Positions 41,800 to 50,671 of a stretch of 64,000 bases of DNA are shown one piece after another. The number at the start of each line of letters is the position of its first letter. Positions within the stretch are counted from its first letter, which is position 1. A program made the position numbers and the translations under genes. The notes under the pieces are model-generated. The model made no database searches. It was not told where the DNA came from and worked only from the letters and a program-made list of their open reading frames with translations. The stretch comes from Verrucomicrobiaceae bacterium (GTDB taxonomy: Bacteria > Verrucomicrobiota > Verrucomicrobiia > Verrucomicrobiales > Akkermansiaceae), in the NCBI GenBank assembly GCA_027486655.1, contig JAIXOR010000039.1, forward strand, positions 1-64,000, read 5' to 3'.

Positions 41800-44586
41800 A
41801 TGCGGATCGTCCGGCTCCTCGCACTCGTCTTCCTCGCGGTCCGCGCGGAGGCGGCGGATCCTCTGGTCTCGACCGGTGTGGTGACCCGCGTGTGGCAGTC
41901 CCAGGACGGGCTGCCGAGCAATGTGGTGAGGTCCGTGGTGCAATCGACCGATGGTCACATCTGGGTGGCCACGGCGGAGGGTGTGGCGCGGTTCAACGGT
42001 TACGAGTTCGAGCTGATCGAGCCGGAAGGCGATCTCCGGCGCTACCGACTGGCGTTTTCGCGTTTGTTCACCACCTCGCGCGGGGAAGTCTGGGCCGCCA
42101 CCTATCAGGGCGGTTTGTTCCGGGTTCGTGGCGCGGCGCTCGCCATGATCCTCGACAACACGCGCAGTCCCAGGCCGCCCATCGTCACCCAGGTGGTGGA
42201 GGACGAGCGGGGAGACGTGTTCTTCATGCGCGGGACGGACATCGGCCGCATCCGCGAATCCGGCGAGGTGGAGGAGCTTGAGGCGGACGACGCCCTGCGC
42301 CGCTTGTTTTCCGAGGATCTGAAACGCAAGGTCGAGCGCGGGCAGGTATTCGAAGCGGGGGCCACTCCGGTCCTGCGGGATCGCGATGGACGCATCTGGG
42401 CGGCTGCGGCTTCCGGCGGGCTCACCGTCACCGACGGCGACCGGGCGGGGGTGGCGGTGGTGTTTCCCCAGCGGGGCCTGGCTTTTGGCGTGAATGAAAT
42501 GCTGCTCGACCGCGAGGGCAACGTCTGGGTGGCATCGCCCGTCAACGGCCTGGCACGGGTGCGGCCCGCGCGTGTGGACGTGCCGGATGTGAATGGCAGC
42601 GAGGGCGAGCGATCGTTCTCGGCATTGCTGCAGGAGAAGTCCGGAGCCTGGTGGGTGGCGGACCGCCGTGGTGGCTTGGTGCACTGGACACCTGGCGACG
42701 CAAGGCATGTGGATTTCTCACCCACGCGACACTACCGGCCGGCAGCGGCTTTGTTCGAGGATCGCGACTCGCGGCTCTGGGTGGCATCGCGGGATGGCAG
42801 CGTTTTCCTGGAGGAAAACGGCGGCTTCGAGCCCCAGTTCGTGAAAAGCCAGACTCCGTCCAAAGTGCGGGCGATCACCCAGGATGCCGAGGGCACGCTC
42901 TGGTTTGGCGGCACCCAGGGGCTGGCCTCGCTCCGTGAAGGAAGGGTGCGCAGTTTCGGAAGGGCGGAGGGGCTGGCCGATGTGGACGTCACCGTGCTCC
43001 ATCCGTTTCCCGACGGCAGGATTCTCGCCGGCACCAGCAATGGCAGGATTCTTCTGGGGAATGGCCGCGGTTTCCAATCGATCGCGTCTCCGGAAGTCAC
43101 CAACCACCAGTGGATCTCCGGCATCCTCGCGATCTCCCCGACGGAAGTCTGGGTCTCCACTCTCGGCAGCGGACTGTTTCTCTGGAACGGAAAATCCTGG
43201 CGCGGCTTTGGCCCGAACGATGGATTGCCCGATCACCGGCTCACCTGCGTGCTCGGCGATGGCGGCAACAACCTGTGGCTCGGATCGCTGGGTGGCATCA
43301 TCCGCGCCGAGCGCGACGAATTGCTCGCCCGCATCAATGACCCCGATGTGCCGATTCACTGGCTCCGGCTCGACCATACCGACGGGCTGCCCTCGCGCGA
43401 GTGCATCGGCGGTTTCCAACCCGCCGGCTGGCGCGGATCGGACGGCACGCTCTGGTTCCCCACCGGCGGGGGCGTCGTCCGCGTCTGGCCGGGACTGGTC
43501 CGCCCGAACCGGGAGGCTCCACCGGTTTTTCTCCAGTCGGTGCGTTCCAATGGCGTGCTCCACACCGACGAACGAGGTCCCATCACCACCGAACCCGGCC
43601 GGGCGCGTTTGGAGTTCCGCTTCGTCGGCCTGAGCTACAGCGCTCCGGAGAAAACCAGCTACCGCGCCCGCCTCGCCGGGCTCGACGAGACCTGGCGCGA
43701 GCTTGGAAACCAGCGGGTCGCCGCCTTTGAAGCCGTGCCTCCGGGCCGCTACACCTTCGAGGTGATGGCCGTGAATGGCGATGGCGTGCGCAGCGTCACT
43801 CCCGCCCGCATCCAGGTGGTGGTCACGCCGCGGTTCTGGCAGACCGCCTGGTTTTACCTCACCGCCGGGGCCACCGTGCTCTCCGCCGCGGCGGGCAGCG
43901 GATGGTTTGGTGCCCGTCTGCGGATGCGCCGCCGCATCCAGAGCCTGAAGATCCGCAGTGCCCGCGAAACCGAGCGATCCCGAATCGCCCGCGACCTGCA
44001 CGACGACCTGGGTGCCAGCCTCACCGAGATCTCCATCCTCGCCGCCCTCGCCGCGGAAGATGCTGAGAAAACCCCGCTGCAGCCGTCCCTCGAACAACTT
44101 TCCGCCAAAGCCAAGCACGTCGTCAGCAGCCTCGACGAAATCGTCTGGGCCGTGAACCCGCGCGAGGACAACCTCGCCTCCTTGGTCGAGTATCTTGCCG
44201 CATTCGCACGGGAGTTCCTCGACGTCGCCCGCATTCCGCTCCGCGTCGACATGGCCGCGGAAATCCCCGATCGTCCGCTTGCCGCCTCCCAGCGGCACGG
44301 CGTTTTCCTCGCCGCCAGAGAGGCCCTCAACAACATCGTCAAGCACTCCAACGCCACCGAAGTCCACCTCGCCGTCGCCATTCGCGACGACGTTCTGGTC
44401 ATGACTCTCGCCGACAATGGCAAGGGCTTCTCGCCCGACTACGCCGCGGGAGGAAACGGCCTCGGCAACCTGCGCCTCCGCATGCAAGAGGCCGGGGGCG
44501 ATTGCCGTATCGACACCCGCCTCGGCGAGGGCACCACGGTTTCGCTCAGTCTTCCCTTGCAGCCACCTTCCAAAACCGCTCCCTAG
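41800..44586 (+). CDS. Two-component sensor kinase with periplasmic beta-propeller and Y_Y_Y domain
   Basis: 928 residues. A signal peptide (MRIVRLLALVFLAVRAEA) leads to about 600 residues of Reg_prop propeller repeats (VWQSQDGLPSNVVRSVVQ, DGHIWVATAEGVARF, GLWLGSLGG-like blades), then a Y_Y_Y Ig-like domain (YSAPEKTSYRARLAGLDETW). One membrane helix (AWFYLTAGATVLSAAAG) precedes a HisKA_3 dimerisation domain with the phosphoacceptor H734 in ARDLHDDLG, and a NarX/DesK-type ATPase (LADNGKGFSPDY, GNGLGNLRLRM). Similar extracytoplasmic propellers sense oligosaccharides in Bacteroidetes hybrid systems; here the regulator is a separate LuxR-type protein eight bases downstream. The ligand is unknown. 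Confidence 0.93.
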   Translation: MRIVRLLALVFLAVRAEAADPLVSTGVVTRVWQSQDGLPSNVVRSVVQSTDGHIWVATAEGVARFNGYEFELIEPEGDLRRYRLAFSRLFTTSRGEVWAATYQGGLFRVRGAALAMILDNTRSPRPPIVTQVVEDERGDVFFMRGTDIGRIRESGEVEELEADDALRRLFSEDLKRKVERGQVFEAGATPVLRDRDGRIWAAAASGGLTVTDGDRAGVAVVFPQRGLAFGVNEMLLDREGNVWVASPVNGLARVRPARVDVPDVNGSEGERSFSALLQEKSGAWWVADRRGGLVHWTPGDARHVDFSPTRHYRPAAALFEDRDSRLWVASRDGSVFLEENGGFEPQFVKSQTPSKVRAITQDAEGTLWFGGTQGLASLREGRVRSFGRAEGLADVDVTVLHPFPDGRILAGTSNGRILLGNGRGFQSIASPEVTNHQWISGILAISPTEVWVSTLGSGLFLWNGKSWRGFGPNDGLPDHRLTCVLGDGGNNLWLGSLGGIIRAERDELLARINDPDVPIHWLRLDHTDGLPSRECIGGFQPAGWRGSDGTLWFPTGGGVVRVWPGLVRPNREAPPVFLQSVRSNGVLHTDERGPITTEPGRARLEFRFVGLSYSAPEKTSYRARLAGLDETWRELGNQRVAAFEAVPPGRYTFEVMAVNGDGVRSVTPARIQVVVTPRFWQTAWFYLTAGATVLSAAAGSGWFGARLRMRRRIQSLKIRSARETERSRIARDLHDDLGASLTEISILAALAAEDAEKTPLQPSLEQLSAKAKHVVSSLDEIVWAVNPREDNLASLVEYLAAFAREFLDVARIPLRVDMAAEIPDRPLAASQRHGVFLAAREALNNIVKHSNATEVHLAVAIRDDVLVMTLADNGKGFSPDYAAGGNGLGNLRLRMQEAGGDCRIDTRLGEGTTVSLSLPLQPPSKTAP

Positions 44587-44594
44587 TCCCCGCC

Positions 44595-45266
44595 ATGCCC
44601 GCCGCCAAGGAACCGACCACCGACGTCGCCATCGTTGAAGACAACGCCGCCCTCGGTGCGGGCTTGAGAAAAATCGTCGAATCCGCCTCGGATTGCCGCT
44701 GCGTAGGCGTCTGGACCTCCGCAGAGGACGCCCTGCGCAAGATCGATGCCTTCCGCCCCCACGTTGTCCTGATGGACATCAACCTGCCCGGCATGTCCGG
44801 CATTGAGGCCACCGCCCGCATCCGCAGGCACCTCCCGGACATCCAGGTGATCATGGTCACCGTCTATCGGGATCACGACCAGATCTTCGCCGCTCTCAAG
44901 GCGGGAGCCTCCGGCTACCTTCTCAAGCGCTCGACCCCGGAAGAAGTCCGCCAGGCCATCCGCGACGTGCGCTCCGGCGGCGCACCGATGAGCGCGGAGA
45001 TCGCCCGTCGTGTCGTCGAGGCCTTCCACCAACCCGCCAAGGCCAGCGAGGCCGAGGAGGTGAAGCTCTCGAAACGCGAAACCGAGATCCTCGAACTCCT
45101 CACCAAAGGCCTCGCCAACAAGGAGATCGCCGACCGCCTCGACATCAGCGTGGAAACCGTCCGCGTCCACCTCCGGCGCGTTTACGAGAAACTCCACGTC
45201 CACTCCCGCACCGAGGCCGCCATGAAGTTCCGGGACTCCAAAGAGGACTCCCGCGGCCCGCTCTGA
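44595..45266 (+). CDS. LuxR/NarL-family response regulator
   Basis: 223 residues from the ATG at 44595, eight bases after the kinase stop. The longer frame from 44502 would overlap the kinase and is rejected. The receiver domain has acidic pocket residues (IVEDN), the phosphoacceptor D61 in VVLMDINLPGMSG, and the conserved Lys in LLKRSTPEEV. The DNA-binding domain is a LuxR helix-turn-helix (LSKRETEILELLTKGLANKE, ISVETVRVHLRRVYEKLHV). It is the obvious partner of the upstream kinase. The perfect palindrome 45 bases downstream, before the giant PATR gene, is a candidate binding site. Confidence 0.94.
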   Translation: MPAAKEPTTDVAIVEDNAALGAGLRKIVESASDCRCVGVWTSAEDALRKIDAFRPHVVLMDINLPGMSGIEATARIRRHLPDIQVIMVTVYRDHDQIFAALKAGASGYLLKRSTPEEVRQAIRDVRSGGAPMSAEIARRVVEAFHQPAKASEAEEVKLSKRETEILELLTKGLANKEIADRLDISVETVRVHLRRVYEKLHVHSRTEAAMKFRDSKEDSRGPL

Positions 45267-45310
45267 AACGGGTTGCTTGGCGTGTTTGTCTGAATGAGGG
45301 ATTCCGGCAC

Positions 45311-45324
45311 CCCCAATATTGGGG
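45311..45324. promoter_or_regulatory. Perfect 14-bp palindrome CCCCAATATTGGGG, candidate operator
   Basis: Located between the response regulator stop (45266) and the PATR gene start (45442), about 120 bases before the latter. LuxR-family dimers bind such short inverted repeats. It is not followed by a T-run, so it is a poor terminator. Confidence 0.45.
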
Positions 45325-45441
45325 ATGGGGAATAACGCACATGGGTTATCGACCGCATCGCGGAACCAGTCATTTGATTGAGCCTTAATGGTATGACGTA
45401 AACTCATCCTTCCATTCAAAACCCCAAAAACCCCAGATCCC

Positions 45442-48400
45442 ATGAAACCCAAATTCGGCTCTCTCGCCGCCGCTTTGTCGCCTATTTCCCGTGTCACCCT
45501 GATTGTCTTCGCGTCGATGTGCGCGGCTGGAAACGCATCCGCAGCCAGTGGTGTGTGGACCGGCACCACCACCGGAGGCACCTGGAGCAATGTCGCCAAC
45601 TGGAACGCGGGAGTCGTCGCGGATGGTTCCGGCTTCCTGGCCGACTTCACCACTCTTGATCTCCCGGTGGGCGCATTCACGGTCAGCCTCGACACCGCCC
45701 GCACCATCGGCTCGCTCTCGTTCGGTGACAGCGATGGTGGCACCGCGGGTACTTGGACTCTCTCCGGGGCCAATACGCTGACACTCGCCGGAACTCCGGT
45801 CATTACCACCGGGGTGAACACCACCATTTCCTCTGTGGTCGGCGGCACGGTGGGCTATTCAAAAGAAGGGACTGGCACCCTGACTCTTACCGGTGACAAC
45901 TCCACCGCTCTCACGGGCACAGTTACCCTCAAAGGCGGCACCCTCAGTCTGATTACCGGTTCTGCCACGAACCTTCAGAAAGCTATCGGCAATGCGGCCA
46001 ATCCAGTGGTCTTCCAAGGAGGAACGCTTGCGCTGAACGGCAGCACCTCCAATGACAACGGCTCCACGATCTGGGGACCCTTCGCCAATCCGATCTCAGT
46101 CGCAAGCGGTCAATCCGGAACAATCAACACGTTTCCTCGTGGGGCGATTACCAGCGTGCTGACCGGCGCAGGCACCATGAACTTGCGCGTCCGCGCCACC
46201 CGCTGTGACCTTACCGGAAACTGGAATGCGTTCACCGGAAATGTGGTGGTTAGTTCTCAGCTCAATCCCACTTTCGGAGATCTCAGAGTCAATGGCACCA
46301 ACCAGTTCGCCAATTCAAAACTCCATCTGAACCCGGCAGTCTTCATGTCGCAGGTGTTCAATCCTCCGAATGGTGGAACGACCGCTTCCACCACGATTCA
46401 GAACATCGGGGAACTCAGTGGATCCGCCGGCAGCATCCTCTCAGGCAACCCGGTTTCAGGGCGTTTTGTCGCATGGACCATCGGAGCGCTCAATACGAAC
46501 TCCACCTTCGCGGGCACGATCCAGAATGCCGCCGGTGCCTGCCGGATTATCAAAGTCGGCACTGGCACACTCACGCTTACCGGAAACAACACCTACACCG
46601 GGAACAATGGCGCGACCGCCGGCACCCAGGTGACGGCCGGAACCCTCTCGGTTGGAGATGGCGGTGCCACCGGCAGCCTAGGGGCTACCGACACCGCGGT
46701 CTCAACCGGGGCCACTTTGATCTTCAATCGCGATGATTCGTCCGTCAGTTCTTATCCAGGGATCCTGTCGGGCAGCGGATCGGTTATCAAACGGGGAACC
46801 GGTCAGGTGACTTTCTCCGGCGTCAATACCTTCATCAGTGGCATTACCATCGAGGGAGGGCGCATCGGGGTGGCGAACCCCTCATCCCTTGGAGCCTCCT
46901 CCGGGAATGTCGCTTTCAGCATTGGGAACGGCGGACTTGTTTCGACAGCTCCCTCCGTGGTCATCGCCAATCCGATGACCATCGACTCCGGCATCACCGC
47001 CAGCTTCGCCAGCTCCGCAGCAACGAATTCTCTGGAACTTTCCGGAACCATTTCCGGCAGCGGCTCCGCCAACATCGACGGCTCCGGATTGGTGGCCATT
47101 AGCTCCACGACCAACTCATACTCGGGCACGACCACTGTCTCTTCCGGATCGCTTGTGCTGACCAATACCTCCGGCAGTGCCACGGGAACGGGAAGTGTCT
47201 CCTTATCGGGTGGAACCCTTGCTGGAACCGGCTTCATCAGCGGTGCGGTCAGTGCAGGCTCCACCTCGAGCATCCGCCCCGGTACTCTGAATCTGGCATC
47301 CTCCGGGGTGGGTGCTCCCATCACGGTCGGTTCCCTCGCTCTTGCCGGTGGATCGACGATTTACAACGAATTTGTCGATTCGTCGACTTACGACCGCATC
47401 GTCGTCACCGATGCCAACGGCCTGACTTCGTCTGCAAACTCGGGCAATCCGGTCCTTGTCGACCTCCGATCCTCGAACTCCTCCGCCAAGTGGACCAACC
47501 CGGGCACGTATGACATCATCCAGTTTTCCGGCAGTTTCACCGGTGACCCTGATCAGATCTTCGAAGTCACTCCAGCCAGCCAGCAGGTCGGACTGACCTA
47601 CGCTTTCAGCGTCAGCGGCAACTTCATCCGACTCACCATCTCGGGTGCGCTGCCTTCGCAATGGAACGTGGATTCCGATGGACTGTGGAGTGTCACTGGC
47701 AACTGGCTCAATGGCGTGCCCGGTGCGGCGGGGGCCACTGCCAATTTTGCCAGCGCGATCACGTCGCCGCGCACCGTCACCCTGGACTCGAACCGCACCG
47801 TCGGATTGGTTCAGTTCAACAACGCCAATGCTTACTCCATTTCCGGCACCTCGACGCTGACGTTCGACCAGTCGTCAGGAAACGCCGGGATCACCGTGGT
47901 TCAGGGGGATCATGGGATCCAAAGCCCTGTCGCGCTCACGGATACTCTTGATGTGGTCATGTCATCCGCCTCCGATTCTTTGGTCCTCGGTGGAGCGGTC
48001 AGTGGCGCGGGCGGTATTGTGAAGAGTTCCGCCGGAGATCTCACCCTCGGTGCAGCGGGAACCTACTCAGGAGCTGTTAGCTTCTCGAATGGCACCCTTT
48101 CATTCGCCTCAGGTGGTCTTGGAACCGGCAGTCTTTCGCTCGCCAACTCCACGCTGGCCTGGCTCGGAAGCAATACTCAGGACATCACTAATCGCGCCAT
48201 CACCTTTGCTTCCGGAACCAACACCTTCGATGTGGGAGCCAACGCCGTGCAGCTCGCAAATGCGTTTGGTGGCGGTTCTTCGGACCCATTCATCAAAAAA
48301 GGCAGCGGCAAGCTCACATTGGCCGCCGATGCGGATTTCTTCGGCACCGTGACGGTCAACGATGGTCCGCTTCAGCTTGGAAACGGTGGTGCGAATGGCA

Positions 48401-50457
48401 GTCTCACCGGAGCCATCACGAACAACGGCGGCCTGATCGTGGAAAGATCCGCGGATTTGTCTCTCAGCCAGGTGATTTCCGGGACCGGAAGCCTTCAGCA
48501 GGCAGGAGCTTCGGTGCTCACCCTGGCCGGAACGAACACATTCACCGGCAATACCTCAATCACCAACACCTCGGGATCGATTCTTCTGGCCAATCCCTTG
48601 GCTCTTCAGGGAAGCACTCTTTCCTATGTTACCTCGGGCGGGAGTGTGAGCTTCGGCTCCCTCATCGCCGTCACGCTTGGCGGACTCTCCGGAGGTCGCC
48701 CGATCACTCTGGAGAATGCCACTCCAGCAGCTATCGCCCTTACCGTTGGTGCGAACGGTGAGAGCACGACCTACAGTGGCGCCATCAGTGGCGCTGGTTC
48801 GTTGACCAAATCCGGTGCCGGGATCCTGACTCTTTCGGGAATCAGTTCGATCGCAGGATCAAACACTGTCACTGGGGGAACCATTCTACTCTCCGGGGCG
48901 ATGACAACGCCCTTTGTGGCTGTCAACTCGGGTCAGATCCACGTCAGTGGTGGCACCTTGTCTTGCTCGGCGGGTTCCACTTTGGGCACCAGCGGGTTGG
49001 CCGGTACTCTGCGTGTCAGCAACGGCGGATCCGTGACGTTGGCATCCGTGCAAACCGGAACAGCGGATAACAGTCTGTTGATCGTTGAGGATGGAACCCT
49101 CACGGCGGCTTCGGTTGTGCTTCAGCGCACCTCCAACGGCGGCACCGGGGCTGATCCGGTAGCTGCTCCCGCTGGCAGCGGCTTTGTCGTCACCGGCGGC
49201 ACGGCCTCGATCAGCGGAGCACTCACCGTCGGCACCAGCAACTCCAGCGCCACCTCGCTGATCTCCGGAGGGACCACCACCGTGGGTGGAGTGGTCACCA
49301 TTGGCAATACGTCCAATACCCGATGGAACATGCTCGAAGTAAGTGGTGGTGTGTTTACTTCCACGGACACAACGACCGGCGTCTTGCTGTCTCCCAATGC
49401 GGGCACCGCCAACCGTAGCGCGTTGATCGTCAGTTCTTCGGGTATCGCGACTGTAGAGAAAGTCACCATGGGAACCCCCACGTCCGCCGCAGGGACGGGC
49501 CGGGTGACCGTGTCGGGAGGGACCCTGTATGTCGGCTCTGGAGGAATCGTACAGAATGCGGCACCAGCTTTCACCTCGGAACTCCGCCTGAGCGGCGGCA
49601 CCCTCGCTGGTAAGGCTTCCTGGTCCACCTCCGTGCCTGTCTCCATCACGGGAACCGGCACCTCTACCATCAAGGCGGCGGATGCGTCGGATCTTCCGGT
49701 GGACATCATGCTCAACGGCCCGGTTTCCGGAACAGGAAGCTTCGATAAGACAGGGGGAGGCACCCTCACCCTGAGTGCGGTGAACACCCATTCCGGAAAC
49801 ACCACGGTTCTCGGTGGTGTGCTCAAGGTGCAGACCAAGAGTTTCGCGGATGATGCGCTGGTGTCCGTGGATCTTGCCGCCGGAGCGGCTTTGAATCTGG
49901 ACTTTAGCGGCGGAGACAAAGTGGGAACCTTCCTGATCGACAGCAACACGCAGCCAGATGGCATCTACGGTTCGCTCACCAACACGACTCCCGGAATCAC
50001 CCAGACCGCCGCCATCACCGGAACCGGGCTGCTCTACGTGAACCTGGATCCCCCCAGCTCGCCCTACGCCTCCTGGACCTCCGCCAACGGCCTCACCGCC
50101 GGCGTCAATGACGGACCGACCCAGGATCCCGATAACGACGGCATCGAGAACCTTCTCGAGTTCGTCCTCGGAGGGCTTCCGCTGACACCGAACACCAGCA
50201 TCCTGCCCACGCTCGACGCTTCCGGTTCGAACTTCGTCTTCACCTTCAACCGGAGTGACGAATCCGAAGCCGAGGTGACCCTGGCCTTCCAACACGGTGC
50301 CGACCTCGCTGCGTGGACGAACGTCTCGATCGGCGCCGCAGACAGCCTGCCCAGCGTCGCGGTGGCGGAAAATGGTGCTTCTCCGGACCAGATCACGGTC
50401 ACCATTCCCAAGGGCCTGAATACCAGTATCTTCGGCCGCCTCCAAGGCACCAAGTAA
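45442..50457 (+). CDS. Giant secreted PATR protein, first of a tandem pair
   Basis: 1671 residues. The signal region is long (KPKFGSLAAALSPISRVTLI through AAGNASAAS). Unit-opening motifs occur at the start (VWTGTTTGGTWSNVANW) and again near residue 736 (WNVDSDGLWSVTGNW), so there are two tandem passenger units. Repeats such as LTKSGAGILTLSGISSIAGS predict a long beta-helix. The last third (VSGGVFTSTDTTTGV, TVSGGTLYVGSGGIVQNA) closely parallels the next gene. The end is the shared module: YASWTSANGL, DPDNDGIENLLEFVLGGLP, FGRLQGTK. No beta-barrel domain. Probably a surface or matrix protein under control of the upstream two-component system (inference from position and palindrome). Confidence 0.86.
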   Translation: MKPKFGSLAAALSPISRVTLIVFASMCAAGNASAASGVWTGTTTGGTWSNVANWNAGVVADGSGFLADFTTLDLPVGAFTVSLDTARTIGSLSFGDSDGGTAGTWTLSGANTLTLAGTPVITTGVNTTISSVVGGTVGYSKEGTGTLTLTGDNSTALTGTVTLKGGTLSLITGSATNLQKAIGNAANPVVFQGGTLALNGSTSNDNGSTIWGPFANPISVASGQSGTINTFPRGAITSVLTGAGTMNLRVRATRCDLTGNWNAFTGNVVVSSQLNPTFGDLRVNGTNQFANSKLHLNPAVFMSQVFNPPNGGTTASTTIQNIGELSGSAGSILSGNPVSGRFVAWTIGALNTNSTFAGTIQNAAGACRIIKVGTGTLTLTGNNTYTGNNGATAGTQVTAGTLSVGDGGATGSLGATDTAVSTGATLIFNRDDSSVSSYPGILSGSGSVIKRGTGQVTFSGVNTFISGITIEGGRIGVANPSSLGASSGNVAFSIGNGGLVSTAPSVVIANPMTIDSGITASFASSAATNSLELSGTISGSGSANIDGSGLVAISSTTNSYSGTTTVSSGSLVLTNTSGSATGTGSVSLSGGTLAGTGFISGAVSAGSTSSIRPGTLNLASSGVGAPITVGSLALAGGSTIYNEFVDSSTYDRIVVTDANGLTSSANSGNPVLVDLRSSNSSAKWTNPGTYDIIQFSGSFTGDPDQIFEVTPASQQVGLTYAFSVSGNFIRLTISGALPSQWNVDSDGLWSVTGNWLNGVPGAAGATANFASAITSPRTVTLDSNRTVGLVQFNNANAYSISGTSTLTFDQSSGNAGITVVQGDHGIQSPVALTDTLDVVMSSASDSLVLGGAVSGAGGIVKSSAGDLTLGAAGTYSGAVSFSNGTLSFASGGLGTGSLSLANSTLAWLGSNTQDITNRAITFASGTNTFDVGANAVQLANAFGGGSSDPFIKKGSGKLTLAADADFFGTVTVNDGPLQLGNGGANGSLTGAITNNGGLIVERSADLSLSQVISGTGSLQQAGASVLTLAGTNTFTGNTSITNTSGSILLANPLALQGSTLSYVTSGGSVSFGSLIAVTLGGLSGGRPITLENATPAAIALTVGANGESTTYSGAISGAGSLTKSGAGILTLSGISSIAGSNTVTGGTILLSGAMTTPFVAVNSGQIHVSGGTLSCSAGSTLGTSGLAGTLRVSNGGSVTLASVQTGTADNSLLIVEDGTLTAASVVLQRTSNGGTGADPVAAPAGSGFVVTGGTASISGALTVGTSNSSATSLISGGTTTVGGVVTIGNTSNTRWNMLEVSGGVFTSTDTTTGVLLSPNAGTANRSALIVSSSGIATVEKVTMGTPTSAAGTGRVTVSGGTLYVGSGGIVQNAAPAFTSELRLSGGTLAGKASWSTSVPVSITGTGTSTIKAADASDLPVDIMLNGPVSGTGSFDKTGGGTLTLSAVNTHSGNTTVLGGVLKVQTKSFADDALVSVDLAAGAALNLDFSGGDKVGTFLIDSNTQPDGIYGSLTNTTPGITQTAAITGTGLLYVNLDPPSSPYASWTSANGLTAGVNDGPTQDPDNDGIENLLEFVLGGLPLTPNTSILPTLDASGSNFVFTFNRSDESEAEVTLAFQHGADLAAWTNVSIGAADSLPSVAVAENGASPDQITVTIPKGLNTSIFGRLQGTK

Positions 50458-50516
50458 GGGTTCTCCGTCCGACCCAACCGGCCGGTCCGCGAAAAAGGTG
50501 GGCCGGCCCTTTCGAA

Positions 50517-50561
50517 CCCTCTCCCCTGAATCATCCGGGGAGAGGGGGTACCCGCTTTTTT
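50517..50561 (+). terminator. Hairpin terminator between the tandem PATR genes
   Basis: CCCTCTCCCC (50517-50526) pairs perfectly with GGGGAGAGGG (50537-50546); a T6 run follows at 50556-50561 after a ten-base spacer. It suggests the second PATR gene has its own promoter. Confidence 0.6.
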
Positions 50562-50671
50562 GTGCAGTAACTCCGTTGTGGTAGTGGACGACGGGGCGGG
50601 GATGGCTGACTTTGATGGATAGCAGATGGAACTCCGGTTCCCGTGCTTCCCCAATCCCATCCCACCATCCC

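Noticed and set aside
45311-45324. Palindrome as terminator of the response regulator gene
   Set aside because: A 14-bp palindrome with no loop and no T-run is a poor terminator; an operator is more likely.
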